Below are positions 16,390-24,644 of a DNA stretch of 47,168 nucleotides, in pieces; positions within the stretch are counted from its first letter, which is position 1, and each line of letters begins with the position of its first letter. The translations under genes and the position numbers were made by a program. The stretch is taken from NCBI GenBank assembly GCA_900543615.1, contig UQSC01000003.1, positions 1 through 47,168 on the forward strand, in the 5' to 3' direction. The notes beneath the pieces are model-generated. The model did not search any database. It was not told where the DNA came from and worked only from the letters and a program-made list of their open reading frames with translations. Source of the stretch: an uncultured Collinsella sp. Lineage in GTDB: Bacteria > Actinomycetota > Coriobacteriia > Coriobacteriales > Coriobacteriaceae.

Positions 16390-17595
16390 ATGTCACCAAA
16401 CAGCGATTCCATCCTTTCCCAGGAGCTCTCGCGCCGCACTGCCCTCAAGGCCCTGTTCGGCGCCGCTTCTGCGGCAGTTCTTTTTGGCCTGCCCGCTCGC
16501 GCCCATGCGGCGGAGGCTTCCAAAGAAACCACCGATAAACTGAATGCCGCCCAGGCCCAACTCGACGAGGTTCAGGCCCAGCTCGACAGCATCGCAAATG
16601 AGTATGCGGCGCTGGCCAACAAGAATGCCCAGACCCTCAACGACATCGAGAATGTCCAGGGCAAGATTGACGACACGCAGGCCCAGATCGATGAAAAGAA
16701 GGCCGAGCTCAAGAAGAAGCGCAACGACCTTTCCGATCGCGTGGCCGCCAGCTACAAGTCCGGCGGCACGAACATCCTGTCGCTGCTGCTGGCCTCTGGC
16801 TCGTTTGAGGAACTCGTCGCCAACGCGCATTACGTTGAGAAGATCAACAAGAGCGACCGCGACGCCATCGAGGACATTCAGACCATCCAGGAAGAGCTCG
16901 ATGCGCAAAAGACCGAGCTCGAGTCGCAGAAGGCCGACTTAGAGAAGCTCAAGGACCAGCAGACTGCCCAGATGCAGGACATGCAGGCCAAGCAGCAGGA
17001 AGTCCAGACGGTTCTGAACGGCCTCTCTGACGATGTCAAGGAGCTCATGGCTCAGCGTGATTCCGAGATTCTCGCTGCCGCCCAGGCCGAGGAGGCCGCT
17101 AGGAAGGCCGCCGCTGCCGCGGCCGCCGCGAACAAGAACAATTCCTACTCGGGTGGTTCGAGCTCGGGTGGCGGATCGTATGCGCCCGGAACTCCGCAGC
17201 AGAATGCCGGCTCGGGCAAGCAACAGGCCGTCGTCAACGCGTGCTACTCCACGCCTTCGCCGGGCCAGAACTGGTGCGCGGCGTGGGTTACCAATGTCTT
17301 CCGTAACGCCGGCGTTGGCTACTTTGGCGGCAATGCGTGCGACATGTTTAACGCCTGGTGCTATAGCTCCGACCGCTCGGCGCTGCAGGTGGGCATGATC
17401 GTTGCCGACTCATCGCATAGCGGTACCGGCATGCCGGGTCTGATCTATGGCCACGTTGGCATCTACGTTGGCGGCGGCATCGTTATGAGTAACGAGGGTG
17501 CCATCACGTCGAGGTCGCTTGATTCGTTCATTGGGTTCTACGGCACTGGCTCTGGCGTGCGTTGGGGCTGGCTTGGCGGTATTGCGCTGTCGTAA
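16390..17595 (+). CDS. Secreted coiled-coil protein with C-terminal CHAP/NlpC-P60-like domain (PcsB-like)
   Basis: The 401-aa exported protein is probably a cell-wall hydrolase. An RR-containing signal (SRRTALKALFGAASAAV) ends at an AHA-A cleavage site near residue 40. Residues about 45-240 are a heptad-rich coiled coil with Q, E, K and D (LDEVQAQLDSIANEY), similar to PcsB/CwlO-type proteins controlled by FtsEX. An Ala run and a Gly/Ser linker (about 240-275) lead to a C-terminal domain. That domain has NWCAAWVTNVF (Cys296) and GHVGIYVGGG (His355), the Cys-His pair of CHAP/NlpC peptidases. ACGGAG precedes the ATG. It is monocistronic. Confidence 0.85.
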   Translation: MSPNSDSILSQELSRRTALKALFGAASAAVLFGLPARAHAAEASKETTDKLNAAQAQLDEVQAQLDSIANEYAALANKNAQTLNDIENVQGKIDDTQAQIDEKKAELKKKRNDLSDRVAASYKSGGTNILSLLLASGSFEELVANAHYVEKINKSDRDAIEDIQTIQEELDAQKTELESQKADLEKLKDQQTAQMQDMQAKQQEVQTVLNGLSDDVKELMAQRDSEILAAAQAEEAARKAAAAAAAANKNNSYSGGSSSGGGSYAPGTPQQNAGSGKQQAVVNACYSTPSPGQNWCAAWVTNVFRNAGVGYFGGNACDMFNAWCYSSDRSALQVGMIVADSSHSGTGMPGLIYGHVGIYVGGGIVMSNEGAITSRSLDSFIGFYGTGSGVRWGWLGGIALS

Positions 17596-17604
17596 CGATA
17601 AGTT

Positions 17605-17735
17605 GGGCCGGGACAGTCCGAGAGGCATAAGGTTGCCTGCTCGGACAGTCCTGCTCGCGCGGAGAGCACATTAAGTGCTCTCCGGCTCGTGCGGAACTCG
17701 CGATCAACCTTATGCCTCTCGGACTGTCCCGGCCC
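17605..17735. repeat. 131-bp element with perfect 31-bp inverted arms and an inner hairpin
   Basis: The arm at 17605-17635 starts GGGCCGGGACAGTCC. It is exactly complementary to 17705-17735, which ends GGACTGTCCCGGCCC. Within the 69-bp centre, GGAGAGCAC and GTGCTCTCC form a second hairpin. A third copy of the GGACAGTCC core lies at about 17643-17651. There is no ORF and no T-tract at the arm end. It sits between convergent genes, before the terminator at 17789. Confidence 0.85.
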
Positions 17736-17788
17736 TCTCGGGTTCGGGGCGCGACACACCGGACTGGTTTATCTGAATTAAAGAAAGT

Positions 17789-17815
17789 GAAGGCCCCTTT
17801 CGGGGCCTTCTTTTT
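17789..17815 (+). terminator. Terminator between the PcsB-like gene and murB
   Basis: GAAGGCCCC-TTTC-GGGGCCTTC is followed by TTTTT on the plus strand. It touches the last base pairs of the convergent murB gene and may act in both directions. Confidence 0.85.
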
Positions 17816-18776
17816 ATAGGAATTCGCCTACTCGGTGGACTTCGGGTTCTAGGTCTACGTTGAATTGGTCTTTGACGGTTGTTTGGATGTGGCGGATGAG
17901 TTCGTTGACGTCGGCGGCGGTGGCGTGGTCGGCGTTGACGATGAAGCCGCAGTGCTTCTCGCTTACCTGCGCGCCGCCAACGGCGTGTCCTCGCAGGCCG
18001 GCATCCATGATGAGTTTGCCGGCAAAGTAACCCTCGGGGCGCTTGAAAGTGGAGCCGGCGCTCGGCATGTCGAGCGGCTGCTTGTCCTCGCGGCGCTGGC
18101 GGTAGTCGTCCATGTCGGCCTTGATCATCGCGGCGTTGCCCGGGGCGAGATTGAAAGTGGCCGAAAGCACGATGAAACCGTCGTCGGCAATGCGGCTCTT
18201 GCGATAGCCCAGGTTGAGCTCGTCGACATCGAACTCGATGATGTTGCCGCTGCCGCGGGCGCCGTCGTCGAGCTGGCGAGCGGGTTTGTAGACGCGCACG
18301 GACTCCAGCACATCGGCCATGCAGGCACCGTAGGCACCGGCGTTCATGTAGCAGGCGCCGCCGACCGATCCGGGGATGCCCGAGATGGGCTCCATGCCGG
18401 TGAGACCGGCCTCGGCTGCCGCCGCGGCGACATCGGAAAGCAAGGCGCCGGCCGCCGCCGTGACGTGCGTACCGTCGACCGTGATGTCGGAGAGGCCTTC
18501 GCCCAGCGCCACGACAACGCCGCGGATACCCTTGTCGCCGACGAGCAGGTCGGAGCCGTTGCCCACGATGGTAAGCGGCAGGTCGCAGCGATAACAGGTG
18601 TCGAGCGTGGCGACGAGGCCCTGCTCGGTATCGGGCGTGACAAAGACGTCGGCCGGGCCGCCGATCTTAAACGTGGTGTGCTCGCGCATGGGCTCGCTCA
18701 TCAGCACGTTGTCCTCGCCGGCAACGCCAGCAAGCGCGCACAGCAGGTCCTCGTTAAAAAAGTCGTTCTCGTGCAT
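17814..18776 (-). CDS. murB: UDP-N-acetylenolpyruvoylglucosamine reductase
   Basis: MurB reduces UDP-GlcNAc-enolpyruvate to UDP-MurNAc, an early cytoplasmic step of peptidoglycan synthesis, using FAD and NADPH. Seen here are TTFKIGGPADVFVTP, VVGNGSDLLVGD-like VGNGSDLLV, GIPGSVGGACYMNAGAYG and, near the end, PSAGSTFKRPEGYFAGKLI. I chose ATG at 18776 (MHENDFF), giving 320 aa, because AAGGCGG lies eight bases upstream; a TTG at 18821 would add 15 residues. It is divergent from the LacI-type regulator. Confidence 0.95.
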   Translation of the reverse strand: MHENDFFNEDLLCALAGVAGEDNVLMSEPMREHTTFKIGGPADVFVTPDTEQGLVATLDTCYRCDLPLTIVGNGSDLLVGDKGIRGVVVALGEGLSDITVDGTHVTAAAGALLSDVAAAAAEAGLTGMEPISGIPGSVGGACYMNAGAYGACMADVLESVRVYKPARQLDDGARGSGNIIEFDVDELNLGYRKSRIADDGFIVLSATFNLAPGNAAMIKADMDDYRQRREDKQPLDMPSAGSTFKRPEGYFAGKLIMDAGLRGHAVGGAQVSEKHCGFIVNADHATAADVNELIRHIQTTVKDQFNVDLEPEVHRVGEFL

Positions 18777-18857
18777 ACGAATATCCGCCTTTTGGTGGTC
18801 GTTGTCATCAATCGATTGCAATATACCCCACCCGGACGGATTTGGTGCGCTGGCGGC

Positions 18858-18895
18858 GATAAACAGCCGTCTACCGGATTGGTAAAGTGTTTATC
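18858..18895. promoter_or_regulatory. GATAAACA-N22-TGTTTATC inverted pair between murB and the LacI-family gene
   Basis: Eight-bp perfect arms separated by 22 bp lie in the divergent intergenic region. TATACT at 18918-18923 could be the -10 of the regulator. The role is unknown; autoregulation is a guess. Confidence 0.3.
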
Positions 18896-18958
18896 ACCGA
18901 GGTAGAGGGGTAGTCGCTATACTTTCAAGAGATTGCGCGTAAACCCGGAAGGAGCGAG

Positions 18959-19987
18959 ATGGCCAACAAAGTCACCCTCAAGCAGATCGCCCAGGAGGTG
19001 GGGCTTTCCCCCTCGTCGGTCTCGCTTGTGCTCAATAATCGGCCCTGTCGCATCTCGGAAGAAAACCGCAAGCTCATCAAAGAGGTCGCGGCGCGCAACC
19101 ACTATGTTCCCAACCAGATCGCGCGCAGCCTGGTCATGCGCGAGTCGCGCACCCTGGGCCTTATCGTCCCTAACATCGAGAGCCGCTTTTTTGCCTCGCT
19201 CGCCGGTAGCCTGGAAAAGCGCTGTCGCGAGGACGGCTATGCGCTCTTCATTACCAGCTCGGGTGGAAGCGCCGATGACGATCTGGAGCTGCTGCGCCAG
19301 CTGGTAACGCGCGGCGTTGATGGCGTCTTCCTGGTCGTGGGCGACGAGTTCTCCGACGACCGCGCCCTGCGCGAAGAAGTCAGCCATCTGCCTATCCCTG
19401 CCGTGATGGTCGACCGTGCCATTGAGGGGCTCGAGTGCGACAAGGTGATGTTCGACCACGAGATGGGTGGCTACATGGCCACTCGCTATCTGATCGAGCA
19501 GGGCCACCGTCGCATTGCCTGCTTGGTTAACGCGCGCCGTTCCAATACGGGGCGTAAGCGACTTGCCGGCTATGAGCGCGCGCTGCGCGAGGTTGGCCTG
19601 CCTATCGACGCACGTTTGGAGTTTGAGAGCGAGTACTACATTCCGAGTGCCTACGAGGCCTCGGAGGCGGTGCTCGCAACTGATGCCACCGCCGTGTTCG
19701 CAAGTTCGGATAACATCGCCCTCGGTCTGCTCAAGCGCTTGCACGAGATGGGGAAGAGCATCCCGGGCGATATCTCGGTGGTGAGCTATGACAACTCGGC
19801 GGCCGACGTTCTCTTTGAGCCGGCGCTGACCGCGATTGAGCAGGATCCTGGTGTCCTTGCGGAGCATGCTTTTGGCTGCATGTCCAAGCGTCTTGCCGGT
19901 AGGGGCGGCAGGCGTGCCGAAGAGGTCGTCCTGGAGCCGGCGCTTATCGTTAAGGGCAGCGTGCTCGAACTTACCGAATGTAGCTAA
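18959..19987 (+). CDS. LacI-family transcriptional regulator
   Basis: The 342-aa protein has an N-terminal LacI helix-turn-helix (VTLKQIAQEVGLSPSSVSLVLNN), a hinge (PNQIARSLVMRESRTLGLIVPNI) and a periplasmic-binding-protein-like effector domain to about residue 335. The hinge lacks the usual Leu-Ala pair seen in strong minor-groove binders, reading IARSLV instead. AAGGAGCGAG precedes the ATG. No sugar genes are adjacent, so the target is not evident. The alpha-glucan block and the PTS block both have their own GntR regulators. It may act in trans. Confidence 0.92.
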   Translation: MANKVTLKQIAQEVGLSPSSVSLVLNNRPCRISEENRKLIKEVAARNHYVPNQIARSLVMRESRTLGLIVPNIESRFFASLAGSLEKRCREDGYALFITSSGGSADDDLELLRQLVTRGVDGVFLVVGDEFSDDRALREEVSHLPIPAVMVDRAIEGLECDKVMFDHEMGGYMATRYLIEQGHRRIACLVNARRSNTGRKRLAGYERALREVGLPIDARLEFESEYYIPSAYEASEAVLATDATAVFASSDNIALGLLKRLHEMGKSIPGDISVVSYDNSAADVLFEPALTAIEQDPGVLAEHAFGCMSKRLAGRGGRRAEEVVLEPALIVKGSVLELTECS

Positions 19988-20175
19988 GCGTACTTGTTTG
20001 TTTGCATAGATTGCATGCGGAGTGTCCGCTATTTGCCGGCAGGCACCCCGGCCCTCGTCCGTTAACTCTTCCGCTGGGCGAGCCTTAGACGCCGCGCACC
20101 GATAGGGTAAGGCAGCGGCTTGAAATTGGTGCTATATTCAGCTTGAGTTGTTTAATGCTAGTACGGGAGGCTGAT

Positions 20176-20667
20176 ATGGGGCTGTTCAAGAAGAAAAACC
20201 CGCAGGATGCCTTTGATCCCGATGTGTTTACCATCACGGATACGATTTTGGACCCACCGCGGTTTACGTTTTTGCCGGCTATCTACCAGGATGCCACGCG
20301 CCGCAAGTGGGCCGTGCATCAGCGCGGCGGCGAGCCGAAGATTTTTGACTATGCGGATGTGCTGCAGTGCGAGATTGCCGAGACCGGAAATCCCGAGGAT
20401 GTGCCGGAGCTCAGCAAACGCGAACTGGCTCAGCAGATTTTGATTAATCCAGCTCAGGCTACCAAAAACAACGCTGCCAAGCGTAATATGTGCCTTGGTA
20501 TGGGTGTCATCGTTGTCGTGCAAACCGGCAAGGATGAGATTTCGAAGCTTGAGATTCCGGTGACCGCGGGCGAAGTCAAGCGAGACTCCGGCCTATATCG
20601 GTCGTATCGGAACGTTGCGGAGCAGATCAAAGAAGCCTTCGACGCCATGGGGCGTCCGGAGCAATGA
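20176..20667 (+). CDS. Small cytoplasmic protein of unknown function, MGLFKKK start
   Basis: The 163-aa soluble protein has no signal or membrane segment. The middle (KIFDYADVLQCEIAETGN) loosely resembles the C-terminal part of DUF4428-type proteins, which continue a GLF-like start with a PH-like fold; this is weak. A hydrophobic strand MGVIVVVQTG lies near residue 115. I chose ATG at 20176 (MGLFKKKNPQD) because GGGAGG lies just upstream; the longer frame from 20143 has no such site. The following regulator gene begins 35 bp later on the same strand, so the two may be co-transcribed. Confidence 0.7.
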   Translation: MGLFKKKNPQDAFDPDVFTITDTILDPPRFTFLPAIYQDATRRKWAVHQRGGEPKIFDYADVLQCEIAETGNPEDVPELSKRELAQQILINPAQATKNNAAKRNMCLGMGVIVVVQTGKDEISKLEIPVTAGEVKRDSGLYRSYRNVAEQIKEAFDAMGRPEQ

Positions 20668-20702
20668 TTCCTGCAGCATCAAGCGGTTGAGGAGTCTTGC
20701 CC

Positions 20703-21470
20703 ATGTCGAGTGAACCATATGCGATTCCGCCCAAAGATCGCGCCTTTGAGGGCATTCTTTGGTATATCAAACATTATGACCTGCAGAGTGGCGACCGGCT
20801 GCCCGCCGAGCGTGTGCTCTGTGAAGAGCTGGGCGTGTCGCGCACGGCGTTGCGTGCTGCGATCACGCGCCTTATTTCGTGCGGAACTTTGGAAAGCCGC
20901 CGCGGTTCGGGCACCTATGTGTGTCCTCCCAAACCGCTGAACATCTTTCAGGAAACATGGAACTATACGCAGGCGGTGGAGAGGGTTGGCTCAAAGTCGA
21001 CCGCACGCCTGGTTTGGTCCAAGGTCGTGTATGCCGATATCGATCTTGCCCAAAAAGCCCAGATTGACCTGGGCATGCCGCTCTTCTGCATTCGGCGCGT
21101 GCGTGTGGTCAACGGTTCTCCGGCATCGATCGAGACGGCTTACGTCAATCTGTCTTTGTGCCCCTCGCTTCCCGATCATGATTTTGAGCAGGAGAGCCTC
21201 TACGACGTTTTGCTCAAAGAGGGGAATGTCCATGTGGCGCACGGCAAGGAGCATATTTCCATCAGCCGTCTGAACGCCGACGAGGCCAAGTTACTGGGCG
21301 CTCAGGAGGGCACGCCGGTGTTTTACAAGGCTTCGCACGAGCGCGACGAGACCGATGGCTTTGTCGAGTATTGCAAGTCCGTGATTCTGCCGACCAAGTA
21401 TCGTTTTGCCGATAACGGCGAGGCAGACGGCGTTGCGACGAAGGTGGGTGTCGAATGGCTGATGCAGTAG
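20703..21470 (+). CDS. GntR-family (UTRA) transcriptional regulator 1 of the PTS deglycase locus
   Basis: The protein is about 255 aa. The winged helix spans residues about 10-75 (FEGILWYIKHYDLQSGDRLPAERVLCEELGVSRTALRAAI). A UTRA domain follows from about 90 (TARLVWSKVVYADI ... LFCIRRVRVVNGSPASIETAYVN). Start ATG 20703 is preceded by GAGGAG; a TTG six bases upstream is the only alternative. Its last 16 bases overlap the next regulator gene in another frame, so the two are translationally coupled. UTRA regulators of this type sense phosphorylated sugars. The adjacent frl-like genes suggest an Amadori sugar phosphate as effector (inference). Confidence 0.88.
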   Translation: MSSEPYAIPPKDRAFEGILWYIKHYDLQSGDRLPAERVLCEELGVSRTALRAAITRLISCGTLESRRGSGTYVCPPKPLNIFQETWNYTQAVERVGSKSTARLVWSKVVYADIDLAQKAQIDLGMPLFCIRRVRVVNGSPASIETAYVNLSLCPSLPDHDFEQESLYDVLLKEGNVHVAHGKEHISISRLNADEAKLLGAQEGTPVFYKASHERDETDGFVEYCKSVILPTKYRFADNGEADGVATKVGVEWLMQ

Positions 21471-22168
21471 AAGACTTGCCGGTTTACAAGCAAATTCGCC
21501 GCTGCATTGCGGAGCGAATCGAGCGCGGCGACTACCCGACGGGCTCGATGATTCCGTCCGAAAACGAGCTGGCCGAGGAGTTTGGCACGACGCGCCTGAC
21601 AATCCGAAGCGCCATGGACGAGCTGGTCAAAAGTGGCCAGATTCGTCGCGTGCAGGGCAAAGGCGCCTTTGTGGGACACAAGTGGTTTGACGAGCACGAA
21701 CGCAAGGGCGGCTTCCGTCAGTCGGTTCTGGCGTCGGGCGCGACGCCGTCGGTGCGCATCCTGGCGCGCTCCAAACGCTACGCCGGCCCGTATTACGCCG
21801 ACCTGTTTGGCATCGCCGAGGACGATCTGCTTTACTCGGTGCGCCGTCTCAACTGCATTGATGGTGAGCCCGTATCGATCGAGATGACGCTGATTCCGTG
21901 TCCGCTGTTTCCGGGCATCGAAGACGTGGACATTTCGGTCTTCAGCCTGTTTGAGACCTATGACATGTTGGGGCGCAAGCCGGACAAGTCGATTGAGAAA
22001 CTCGATATTGAAGCGCTGGGCGCACGCGATGCGAGTTTGCTCAATCTTGAGCCGGGCGATCTGGCGCTCGTACTGGAATGCCTGACCTATGACTCGAGTG
22101 GGCAGGCGATTGAGCATGCCAAGTCTTTTAACCGCGGCGATGCCGGCGGATATACCTACAACTACTAG
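21455..22168 (+). CDS. GntR-family (UTRA) transcriptional regulator 2 of the PTS deglycase locus
   Basis: The 237-aa protein has a helix-turn-helix (VYKQIRRCIAERIERGDYPTGSMIPSENELAEEFGTTRLTI) and a UTRA domain from about residue 90 (YADLFGIAEDDLLYSVRRLNCIDGEPVSIEMTLIP). It begins inside the end of the first GntR gene (ATGGCTGATGCAGTAG), sharing 16 bases. Two paralogous but clearly different regulators in tandem suggest two effectors or a heteromeric repressor. They probably read the paired GGTATTAAA boxes in the three promoters that follow. A terminator-like hairpin follows the gene. Confidence 0.9.
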   Translation: MADAVEDLPVYKQIRRCIAERIERGDYPTGSMIPSENELAEEFGTTRLTIRSAMDELVKSGQIRRVQGKGAFVGHKWFDEHERKGGFRQSVLASGATPSVRILARSKRYAGPYYADLFGIAEDDLLYSVRRLNCIDGEPVSIEMTLIPCPLFPGIEDVDISVFSLFETYDMLGRKPDKSIEKLDIEALGARDASLLNLEPGDLALVLECLTYDSSGQAIEHAKSFNRGDAGGYTYNY

Positions 22169-22174
22169 CGTCTA

Positions 22175-22209
22175 GAGCGTCCCTGCGCACGGCGGGGGCG
22201 CTCGTTTTT
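22175..22209 (+). terminator. Terminator after the tandem GntR genes
   Basis: GAGCGTCCC pairs with GGGGCGCTC around a short loop, followed by GTTTTT. It separates the regulator genes from the first deglycase unit. Confidence 0.7.
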
Positions 22210-22285
22210 ACGGATATATGTCGCTTGACCGATGAGCGGCAAAAACTGACCGTCTACCGAGAGGGGAGGACGAAATCAAAAAATC

Positions 22286-22328
22286 GGTATTAAAAACGGC
22301 TAACCTGTAATCGTTCACTGGTATTAAG
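22286..22328. promoter_or_regulatory. Paired GGTATTAAA boxes at the promoter of the first deglycase unit
   Basis: GGTATTAAA at 22286-22294 and GGTATTAAG at 22320-22328 are 34 bp apart. TGTAAT at 22306-22311 lies between them and could be the -10. The same pair occurs before the EIICD unit and before the second deglycase. Confidence 0.65.
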
Positions 22329-22443
22329 AACCTTTGAATTGTTGAGCTTGGGGCCAAGATGTCCACAAGGTTAAGCGGTGCGACGGGGCGGCAAGCCCGT
22401 CCATTCCGTGCGACAAATCAAACTGCTCGTGAAAGGAGCGGGA

Positions 22444-23505
22444 ATGAAGGAGACCGAGAAGATCGAGATCATGCACTTCGACCAGGAGGGCTACCTCGAG
22501 GACGGCAGGAACGTCTACGAGGCCGGCAAGAAGATGACCGCCCTGGCCGACCGCGTGCACGAGGAGGGCTACGACGCCGTCTTCCTGATGGGCGTCGGCG
22601 GCACCTGGGACGAGCTCATGCAGCTCGAGTACCTCATGAACAAGTTCGGCGACCGCGACCTCGAGGTCTACCTGATCCACGCCGCCGAGTGGAACGTCAT
22701 GGGCCACAAGCGCATGACCGACAAATCCGTCGTGCTGACCGCCTCCGAGTCCGGCACCACCCCCGAGGTGCTCGAGGCCGTCGGCAAGATGAGGGAGATG
22801 GGCGTGCGCGTCTTCGCCATGACCAACCCCGAGGGCAAGATCGGGCAGGCCGTGGGCGCCGAGAACTGCGTCATGATGGCCTCCGACCACGGCGCCGGCG
22901 GCTGCGAGAAGGGCTACTACCTCGCCGACTGCTTCGGCCTGCGCCTGCTCAACCGCCGCGGCTGCTTCCCCAAGTTCGACCTGTTCATCGAGCAGACGAA
23001 GGACGTCTGGAAGGACATGCTCGACATCCGCAAGCGCTTCGAGCCGCGCGCCGAGGAGCTCGCCAGGAAGTACGCGCTGGCCGACTACACCATGTTCATC
23101 GGCTCGGGCGCGCTGTGGGGCGAGACCATCCTGTACTCCATGTGCCTGCTCGAGGAGATGCAGTGGAAGCGCATCCGCCACATCACCTCGCACGACTTCT
23201 TCCACGGCACGCTCGAGCTGCTCGAGCCCGGCGTCCCGGTGTTCCTGTTCATGGGCGAGGACGAGTGCCGCGCCCTCGACGAGCGCGTCCGCGCCTTCCT
23301 CACCAGCGGCGTGACCGGCGACGAGGACTACGTCATCATCGACACCGCCGAGTACGCGATCCCGGGCCTGGACGACGACTTCCGCGTCATCGTGTCGCCG
23401 TGGATCCTGTCCGTGCTGACCACCGACCGCCTCGCGCGCAACTACGAGCTGGTCACCAAGCACAACCTCAAGTACCGCCGCTACTACCACCAGTTCGACT
23501 ACTAA
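22444..23505 (+). CDS. SIS-domain deglycase, FrlB-like (copy 1)
   Basis: The 353-aa protein has two SIS (sugar isomerase) modules. VFLMGVGGTWDELM, VVLTASESGTTPEVLEAV and MTNPEGKIGQAV mark the first, at residues about 45-150. FIGSGALWGETI starts the second, at about 220. The family includes FrlB, which splits fructoselysine-6-phosphate into lysine and glucose-6-phosphate. The neighbouring PTS and FrlC-like genes support that role. AAAGGAGCGGGA precedes ATG 22444. All sense codons except one (an AAA) end in G or C, unlike neighbouring genes. The coding sequence is base-for-base identical to 27593-28654, with identity stopping at the start and stop codons. EIIA follows 21 bp later. Confidence 0.87.
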   Translation: MKETEKIEIMHFDQEGYLEDGRNVYEAGKKMTALADRVHEEGYDAVFLMGVGGTWDELMQLEYLMNKFGDRDLEVYLIHAAEWNVMGHKRMTDKSVVLTASESGTTPEVLEAVGKMREMGVRVFAMTNPEGKIGQAVGAENCVMMASDHGAGGCEKGYYLADCFGLRLLNRRGCFPKFDLFIEQTKDVWKDMLDIRKRFEPRAEELARKYALADYTMFIGSGALWGETILYSMCLLEEMQWKRIRHITSHDFFHGTLELLEPGVPVFLFMGEDECRALDERVRAFLTSGVTGDEDYVIIDTAEYAIPGLDDDFRVIVSPWILSVLTTDRLARNYELVTKHNLKYRRYYHQFDY

Positions 23506-23526
23506 TTTCATTTGGGGGAAACCGCA

Positions 23527-23946
23527 ATGAGGCAATACATCTTCGCCAGCCACGCGCATTTTGCGACCGGCATCAAGGAGAGCACCGAGCTGCTCTCGGG
23601 CGCGCGCGATAACGTCCACGACCTGTCGATGTTTGTCGACTGCCGCACCGACGTCGCCGAGGAGGCCGCCAAGCTCCTGGCGACCTTCGACCCCGCCGAC
23701 GACGTAATCGTGTGCACCGACCTGTTTGGCGGCAGCGTCAACAACGAGTTCACCAAGATCGTCCAGACGCGCCCCAACACCTACCTGGTTGCCAACATGA
23801 ATCTGCCGCTGCTGATCCAGCTGCTCTTCTCGGACCAGGAGGCTCCCGCCGATCAGGTTATCCGCGAGATCCTCGCGGCTGACGACACGCGCGTCAAGTT
23901 TGTCAACGACCTGCTGACCGATGCGGATGACGAGGAAGAGTTCTAG
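23527..23946 (+). CDS. PTS EIIA component, mannose family
   Basis: The 139-aa cytoplasmic phosphocarrier takes phosphate from HPr and passes it to EIIB. The N-terminus MRQYIFASHAHFATGIKES carries the expected His9. TDLFGGSVNNEF matches the conserved DLFGGSP-like loop of ManX-type EIIA. GGGGGAAACCGCA precedes ATG 23527; an upstream ATG at 23512 has no site. It lies between deglycase copy 1 and EIIB on the same strand. The acidic tail (DADDEEEF) is unremarkable. Confidence 0.92.
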   Translation: MRQYIFASHAHFATGIKESTELLSGARDNVHDLSMFVDCRTDVAEEAAKLLATFDPADDVIVCTDLFGGSVNNEFTKIVQTRPNTYLVANMNLPLLIQLLFSDQEAPADQVIREILAADDTRVKFVNDLLTDADDEEEF

Positions 23947-24003
23947 TCACCGCCTGCTATTAATGGGGCCGGGTTTCCGGCATGAGACCTTTGGGGGTCA
24001 ATC

Positions 24004-24486
24004 ATGATTCAACTGCTTCGCGTCGACCATCGTCTGCTTCATGGCCAGGTGGCCGTCTCTTGGGTCCAGGGCTTGGGCTCTGACTGCATCTTCTGCGTTG
24101 GCGACAAGGTTGCCAACGATCCCGTCTGGAAGACTACGCTCAAGATGGGAAAGCCGGCCAACGTCAAGCTCGTCATCAAGGACATGGAGCACGCCATCGA
24201 GGCCATCAACTCCGGTGTTACCGATAAGTACAAGATGATCATCTGCGTCGCCAGCATCGCCGAGGCCAAGCAGCTTGTCGACGGCTGCCCGCAGATCACC
24301 TCCATCAACCTGGGCAACACCAAGTCCAAGGACGAGCAGCGTCCCGATGCCCGTAAGATCTCCCGCCAGATCTTTGTGACTGCTGCCGAAGAAGAGGACA
24401 TTCGTGAGCTCGTCGGCCGCGGTGTCGAGGTCGAGATTCGCGCTCTGGCCGACGACCCCAAGGTCGATGCCCTAAGCGCCCTCTAA
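24004..24486 (+). CDS. PTS EIIB component, mannose family
   Basis: The 160-aa cytoplasmic subunit phosphorylates the incoming sugar. The active-site region is LLRVDHRLLHGQVAVSW, with His13 as the phosphorylated residue, as in ManX/LevE. The typical NLGN motif appears in TSINLGNTKSKDEQ. GGGGGTCAATC precedes the ATG. The next gene (EIIC) lies 294 bp away behind its own promoter region. The four EII proteins are thus split over two transcription units, A-B with the deglycase and C-D with the epimerase. Confidence 0.93.
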   Translation: MIQLLRVDHRLLHGQVAVSWVQGLGSDCIFCVGDKVANDPVWKTTLKMGKPANVKLVIKDMEHAIEAINSGVTDKYKMIICVASIAEAKQLVDGCPQITSINLGNTKSKDEQRPDARKISRQIFVTAAEEEDIRELVGRGVEVEIRALADDPKVDALSAL

Positions 24487-24495
24487 TTGGGAACC

Positions 24496-24520
24496 ACGGG
24501 CGGCGCGCACGGCGCCGCCC
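24496..24520 (+). terminator. GC hairpin after EIIB
   Basis: GGGCGGCGC pairs with GGCGCCGCCC around GCAC, without a clear T-tract. It may weaken read-through into the EIIC unit. Confidence 0.45.
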
Positions 24521-24602
24521 CTATTCGTGGGCGTACCGGATAAACGCTTTACCCGTTACCCCCATCTACCGTTCACCGGGAGTACACGCCCGTTGAGCGA
24601 TT

Positions 24603-24644
24603 GGTATTAAATAGTTTTCTCATGACTATATAATTGGTATCAAA
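24603..24644. promoter_or_regulatory. Paired GGTATTAAA/GGTATCAAA boxes with a TATAAT between, upstream of EIIC
   Basis: GGTATTAAA (24603-24611) and GGTATCAAA (24636-24644) are 33 bp apart. TATAAT at 24629-24634 lies directly before the second box. A repressor on both boxes would block this promoter. The stretch 24487-24780 holds the EIIB hairpin, this promoter and an untranslated leader; I see no other gene in it. Confidence 0.7.

Noticed and set aside
17605..17735. Insertion sequence
   Set aside because: No transposase frame and no room for one in 131 bp; at most a non-autonomous element.
18959..19987. The LacI-family protein as regulator of the TTGTTTAAACAA sites
   Set aside because: LacI operators usually have a central CG and the gene is far from these sites; the adjacent TreR-like GntR protein is the better candidate.
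22324..23619. A 431-aa open frame on the minus strand opposite deglycase copy 1 (and a 414-aa one opposite copy 2)
   Set aside because: They mirror the extreme GC third-position bias of the sense gene, have low-complexity Val/Leu/Ala/His/Gly composition and no family motif. They are shadow frames.
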